Assembly: GCA_022447555.1 (NCBI GenBank)
Contig: JAKVBF010000013.1
Span: 62,001 to 126,000, forward strand
Length of the DNA: 64,000 bases
From: Mariniblastus sp.
GTDB taxonomy: Bacteria; Planctomycetota; Planctomycetia; Pirellulales; Pirellulaceae
Direction of reading: 5' to 3'
This document shows positions 59,743 through 64,000 of the stretch, in pieces. How positions within the stretch are numbered: position 1 is the stretch's first letter; the number at the start of each line of letters is the position of its first letter. The notes below the pieces were generated by a model that had not been told where the DNA came from, ran no database searches, and was given only the letters and a program-made list of their open reading frames with translations. A program made the position numbers and the translations under genes.

Positions 59743-61533
59743 ATGAACTCGACCTTCCACTACCACGGACTCTTCAACACTCGGCCCGGCGGCAACGCCC
59801 AACCGGTATCCGCGTCCGATGACTCGATGAAGAAATGGAGCGGCTTGGGAGAACGCTCAAGTAGAATCACCATTTGGTCAGGCAGCGGCTGCCTTAAAAT
59901 CGAGCGTGATCATTCATTCGCGTTGCTGCGTGGCTACTTTGCCGGAGCTCCCGCGGCTAACCGGCAATATCAAATTAAAAAACTGGATGAATTACTAACC
60001 AGATTCTGCAGTCGCGAACCACTCAAACTGCACCTGATAGATGGTTCCTTTACCGTTCTGCTCACCTGCGCCAAAACGGCTCGGTTAACGCTGTTCCGAA
60101 ACTTGGTCGGCAGCACGTTTTCCTATTACCGTCCAACGGTCGATGGACTTGAGTTAGGAAGTAATTTGGCAGCACTGGCTAAATCAGGGCAATCACGACC
60201 AAATTTGAATACCGAAGTCTTGCCCTCGTATTTCCTGTATCGATTCACGCCCGGAAACAAAACTTTATTTCAGGGGATCAACCGACTGGGGCCTGGAGAG
60301 TGTTTGCTTTATGAGAATCGAACACTCTGTGTCAACCAGATTCAGACCTATGATGATCTCTTACAAACGAGGGTTGAAAACGTATCAGATGCAACCGATC
60401 AATTGGAAGCGGCAATGTCTGACATCACCCGTGATCACTTGGCCTTATACGAAACCGCATCGGGTTTACTCTCTGGAGGCGTGGACAGCAGCTATATCCA
60501 AGCACACTGGAATCGAGCCTGGCAGAAAGCTCACATAGGTAAGAAGCCGCGGAGCGCGGCGTTCTGGCTGAATCAACGATTAAAGGATCGCGAATACACG
60601 TTGTCTGCCGTTGAAGAGTTTCAAACGGATCATATCGAGGTTCAGCTTGAGAATCTGACCACTGAAACCATCCAGCAGACCTTACGCGAAACAGGGGAAA
60701 TGCCAAATCATGTTCAGTCCTTTTACTTTTCCACTCTCGCCAAAGCAATGAAAAATCGCGGCTCCTCGGCCGGATTGTGTGGTGAAGGAGCGGACGGCTT
60801 ATTCGGCAATGCAGATATTCTTTTTGTTGCCCGAGCTAACCGATTGGCGTGCAAAATCCCCAGTCATACCATGCGTTCCATTGCGGCGGCGGCGGCTCAA
60901 ATGATCGGTCGACCCCATCGAGCGGCAGCGTTCCGTTTAGCGAACCACCTTGGGGACCTAAACTGGTTTCAACACCCTATCAATACCAATGGCGCATTCA
61001 CCGATTGGAAAACGGTCACGCAATGTTTCGGAGAAGCTGCCATCCTTACAGCGATTTCAAATCGCCAACAAATATTATCCACGGCCCGCGTACCCGATGA
61101 CCCGCTCCATTTCCAAAGAATTCTCACCATTGGCTATCTTGGCGAGGCTGTGAATACCTCCGCATTTTGGAGCGCTAGATTCAACGCCGAAGGCGTGGAA
61201 ATGCTCTGCCCATTCCTCGATTCTCGGATGTTGCGGGCGTCCGCCAGCATTGAGCCTCGGACCAAATTTAGTAGCCCGCAAACTAAAATCATCTTAAAAC
61301 GAGCACTCACACGACACGTTCCTGAGGTTTTTGTGAATCGTCCCAAACGTGGATTTGGGCAACCCATCATGGAATGGATGAAGCCCGGTGGACCGCTACG
61401 ACCTGCAGTAGAAGATATTGCAGATTATGATTTCGTATCCCCTGCAATCGTTCAACAAGCCAAGAAGGTCCCTAATTGGTTTCTCTACAACCTCTTAATC
61501 TTTGACATATGGCACAAAGAATTCTTTAGCTAA
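59743..61533 (+). CDS. Asparagine-synthase-like ATP-dependent amidotransferase family protein
   Basis: SGLLSGGVDSSYIQAHW PP-loop; GLCGEGADGLFGN; CPFLDSRMLR; RPKRGFGQPIMEWM; begins MNSTFHY, so no N-terminal Cys2 glutaminase nucleophile. Confidence 0.88.
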   Translation: MNSTFHYHGLFNTRPGGNAQPVSASDDSMKKWSGLGERSSRITIWSGSGCLKIERDHSFALLRGYFAGAPAANRQYQIKKLDELLTRFCSREPLKLHLIDGSFTVLLTCAKTARLTLFRNLVGSTFSYYRPTVDGLELGSNLAALAKSGQSRPNLNTEVLPSYFLYRFTPGNKTLFQGINRLGPGECLLYENRTLCVNQIQTYDDLLQTRVENVSDATDQLEAAMSDITRDHLALYETASGLLSGGVDSSYIQAHWNRAWQKAHIGKKPRSAAFWLNQRLKDREYTLSAVEEFQTDHIEVQLENLTTETIQQTLRETGEMPNHVQSFYFSTLAKAMKNRGSSAGLCGEGADGLFGNADILFVARANRLACKIPSHTMRSIAAAAAQMIGRPHRAAAFRLANHLGDLNWFQHPINTNGAFTDWKTVTQCFGEAAILTAISNRQQILSTARVPDDPLHFQRILTIGYLGEAVNTSAFWSARFNAEGVEMLCPFLDSRMLRASASIEPRTKFSSPQTKIILKRALTRHVPEVFVNRPKRGFGQPIMEWMKPGGPLRPAVEDIADYDFVSPAIVQQAKKVPNWFLYNLLIFDIWHKEFFS

Positions 61534-61771
61534 ACCTACCTGGCCTTTCCGATTAATCCGGATGATTCTCGGATTCGGGGCATCTCGCGGAAAACGATGC
61601 ATCGCGTTGAATGAGTCGTATATTGGCGATTTTAAGTAGGCTGGATAGCGATTTGTTCGATTAAAATATTGCTGGCGACGGCGGCCGCTGGGTGACCGGC
61701 CAAATGCTCCATAGCCCGTCTCCCTTTATGGACAAGACTTTTTCATTCGAAGCCGATCATTCAATCAATCC

Positions 61772-62668
61772 ATGACCGATCCAAAATCTTCACTGGAATA
61801 CTCTGTATCCACCGTCATTACGTCTTACAACAAAGGACCATGGCTGGGAGAAGCGATTCAAAGCGCGCTCAATCAAGAGCTCGACTCTCACGAAGTACTC
61901 GTTATCGATGACGGTTCTCAAGATAATACTCGGGAGATTGCTGAATCTTTTGGAACGCAGATCCGTTATCACTATCAGGAAAATGCCGGGCAAGTTCCCG
62001 CCAAGAACAAGGGAATTGAGCTCGCAAAGGGCAACTTTATCGCCTTCTTAGATGGAGACGATCGGTGGCGACCCACTAAACTCGAAAAGCAGATTGCAAA
62101 ATTCAAAGCCGACCCCGACGTCGGTGTCGTTTACACCGACCGACTGAAATTCAAAGGAGATCAAATCGTACTGGCCAGTAATAAGATAGGTCATACGCCA
62201 CGCGAAGGGGACGTTACCAAGTATTTAATTTACGACATGTTTGTCCCTTTTTCATCCTCCATGGTTAGAAAAACCGATCTCGACAAAGCGGGGTGGATGA
62301 GTGAAGCATGCCCAATTGCTCCTGACTACGACTTGTGGCTTCGCCTTTCAACCGTCTGCAAGTTTGCTTATGTCGATGAGATATTGATGGAGTACCGAAC
62401 CGGCATCGACAGCATTGGAACACGCGTCAAAACGAAAACGGATTACGTGATAAAGATACAAGAAGATTTTGTACGGGATTATTTTGATGGTAAATTCCCC
62501 TACCCAAAATCACTGAATCGCGCCTATTACAACAAATATGTCGCTGCCGGTAACTTCCAGTTGGGACAACGTCAAAACGTGATCGCTCTTCGGTACTTCC
62601 TGAAGGCGGCTAAATACCGACCTTTCCATTTTTCGATTTACAAGCGAATTCTAAGATCGATGCTTTAG
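61772..62668 (+). CDS. Glycosyltransferase family 2
   Basis: VSTVITSYNKGPWLGEAIQSALNQ; EVLVIDDGSQDNT; KNKGIELAKGNFIAFLDGDDRW. Confidence 0.93.
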   Translation: MTDPKSSLEYSVSTVITSYNKGPWLGEAIQSALNQELDSHEVLVIDDGSQDNTREIAESFGTQIRYHYQENAGQVPAKNKGIELAKGNFIAFLDGDDRWRPTKLEKQIAKFKADPDVGVVYTDRLKFKGDQIVLASNKIGHTPREGDVTKYLIYDMFVPFSSSMVRKTDLDKAGWMSEACPIAPDYDLWLRLSTVCKFAYVDEILMEYRTGIDSIGTRVKTKTDYVIKIQEDFVRDYFDGKFPYPKSLNRAYYNKYVAAGNFQLGQRQNVIALRYFLKAAKYRPFHFSIYKRILRSML

Positions 62669-62723
62669 AAACCTTAGTCATGATGCCTTTACTCATTTTC
62701 CGATATCGATTCGTAAATTATCC

Positions 62724-63533
62724 ATGAACCAGCCGCTTTTAACTCGAATTCAACGGAAGGCATGGCGTATCGCAGACCGCACTCGGCTCCGGCTATTTCC
62801 GAGTCGATTCAGTCAATGGCCATGCCTTGAACGAAAACGATTGGTAGTCGGTTGTGAGTCCTCTGGAACGACCATCATCGCTAAATCACTGTTCGGCAAA
62901 GGGCGGCTGCGATTTCTGATCGAGGGGCAACAAAGCTGGGTTTGGGATGCGCGCAGTAGAATTTTTCAGGGACTTGCCTCATTTGAAGACTACCCCCACC
63001 TCAGACTGTTCGATACTTGGAAGGTACCCGGTTTCGCACCCGTACTACCTCAACTTAGAACATCATACCCAAACTGTGCCACCGTTTACGTTGTGCGTAA
63101 TCCCCGTGACGTCGTCGCCTCGGCATTCCGAACATTTCAAATTACAAGCCGAGATGAATTCTCTAAGATTCCCTGGGTTCAGGCCAACTGGCTGGGCATT
63201 AAGGAAATGGATCCGTTCGCCCGCTTGGCGATGCGCTGGCGGATCTATTTGGAACAATCTGCCAAAGTCGATCGAGTCCACTACGTTCGGTACGAAGATT
63301 TCTGCGATAACAAAGTGGAGACGATCAGGCACTTGGCTGAATTCTTAGATCTGAAAATCGACTTGGGCTTTGTGCGTTCTATATGTAATCAACAGGCGAG
63401 CAATCGAAGTGCCAGATCGTATCCACCTCAAGGCCCCAACAGCTGGCAAAGCGTACCTGCAATTTCGGCTGCTGACATCGAAAAGGTTGAACAAATTTGC
63501 GGGCCACACCTAGCAGCTTGGGGATATGAGTGA
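62724..63533 (+). CDS. Sulfotransferase family protein
   Basis: VVGCESSGTTIIAKSLFG (5'-PSB-like loop), VYVVRNPRDVVASAFRTF (3'-PB-like), VHYVRYEDFCDN. Confidence 0.82.
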   Translation: MNQPLLTRIQRKAWRIADRTRLRLFPSRFSQWPCLERKRLVVGCESSGTTIIAKSLFGKGRLRFLIEGQQSWVWDARSRIFQGLASFEDYPHLRLFDTWKVPGFAPVLPQLRTSYPNCATVYVVRNPRDVVASAFRTFQITSRDEFSKIPWVQANWLGIKEMDPFARLAMRWRIYLEQSAKVDRVHYVRYEDFCDNKVETIRHLAEFLDLKIDLGFVRSICNQQASNRSARSYPPQGPNSWQSVPAISAADIEKVEQICGPHLAAWGYE

Positions 63534-64000
63534 ATCGCATTCGGCGATCTCCAAAACCACCCATTTCCCCCTCGCCATAGAACGATTTCCAAGAGAAAAA
63601 AAGTTGTCTGATAACAAACCGAAATCAAAGATTTTCACGAATGCAACGTCCAACATGCTGGCGTTTGTTTTCGCGATTATCGTCACCTTTTTCATGACGC
63701 CTATTCTCGTCAATGGTCTAGGTGATGATCGCTACGGCATCTGGGTTTTTGTTGAGTCGATCATCAAATATTTGGCACTCTTTGATCTTGGCATCACGGC
63801 AGCCGTCGTGAAGTACATCGCCAAGTTCAACGCGACTCAAGACAAACGTGAAATCAACCGTGTCTACTCAACCAGCATGGCGATCTTCTCGGTATTAGGG
63901 TTCCTGATTGCCTTAACCTCCATTCTGTATGCAGTTTGGGGCTCACTTCCTGACACCATCAGCCCCTCACTGGCTCTTGAAGCTCGGATCATGATTGCCC
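63526..64000 (+). CDS. Polysaccharide flippase (Wzx/MATE-like), truncated by the window end
   Basis: Open frame from ATG 63526 (overlaps the sulfotransferase stop) to the edge: ...KSKIFTNATSNMLAFVFAIIVTFFMTPILVNGLGDDRYGIWVFVESIIKYLALFDLGITAAVVKYIAKFNATQD; absent from the ORF track because it has no stop in the window. Confidence 0.8.
   Translation, partial: MSESHSAISKTTHFPLAIERFPREKKLSDNKPKSKIFTNATSNMLAFVFAIIVTFFMTPILVNGLGDDRYGIWVFVESIIKYLALFDLGITAAVVKYIAKFNATQDKREINRVYSTSMAIFSVLGFLIALTSILYAVWGSLPDTISPSLALEARIMIA

Noticed and set aside
1-64000. CRISPR arrays, tRNA/rRNA genes, transposases, prophage genes
   Set aside because: Looked for repeat-spacer periodicity, tRNA-like arms, rRNA-like blocks and transposase motifs by eye; none recognised. 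tRNAscan-SE, Infernal and IS searches would be needed to exclude them formally.

Overview
The window looks like planctomycete (Pirellulaceae-like) chromosome. The evidence is a DUF1552/DUF1592-type gene pair, a large multi-CxxCH cytochrome next to a sorbosone-dehydrogenase-like gene, and sialate O-acetylesterases. This assignment is inferred from gene content only. Roughly 1-37.9 kb is mixed metabolic, transport and housekeeping content: 2OG-Fe(II) oxygenase, cyanophycinase-like peptidase, chagasin-like inhibitor, MFS and APC transporters, ClC channel, three tandem AIM24 paralogs, LepA, PlsC and a ZIP transporter. From 39.0 kb to the right edge there is one long + strand exopolysaccharide island: exosortase, Wzc-like kinase, 1680-aa TPR protein, EpsI-like protein, sugar transferase, glycosyltransferases, polysaccharide deacetylases, O-antigen ligase-like protein, CapK-like ligase, asparagine-synthase-like protein, sulfotransferase and a truncated flippase. 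The most notable observation is an apparently single gene at 26527-27876 interrupted by one in-frame TGA (26782-26784) in a Cys/Gly-rich motif, KCGGGG-[TGA]-GGGSCEG. A hairpin directly after the TGA fits the bacterial SECIS model, making this a candidate undescribed selenoprotein. Several unlisted frameshifted gene remnants (about 3.0-3.4, 13.3-13.4, 28.9-29.3 and 38.2-38.5 kb) and a palindromic operator-like site upstream of the ZIP gene were also found. No tRNA, rRNA, CRISPR array or intact mobile element was recognised. All family calls come from reading the translations, not from database searches.
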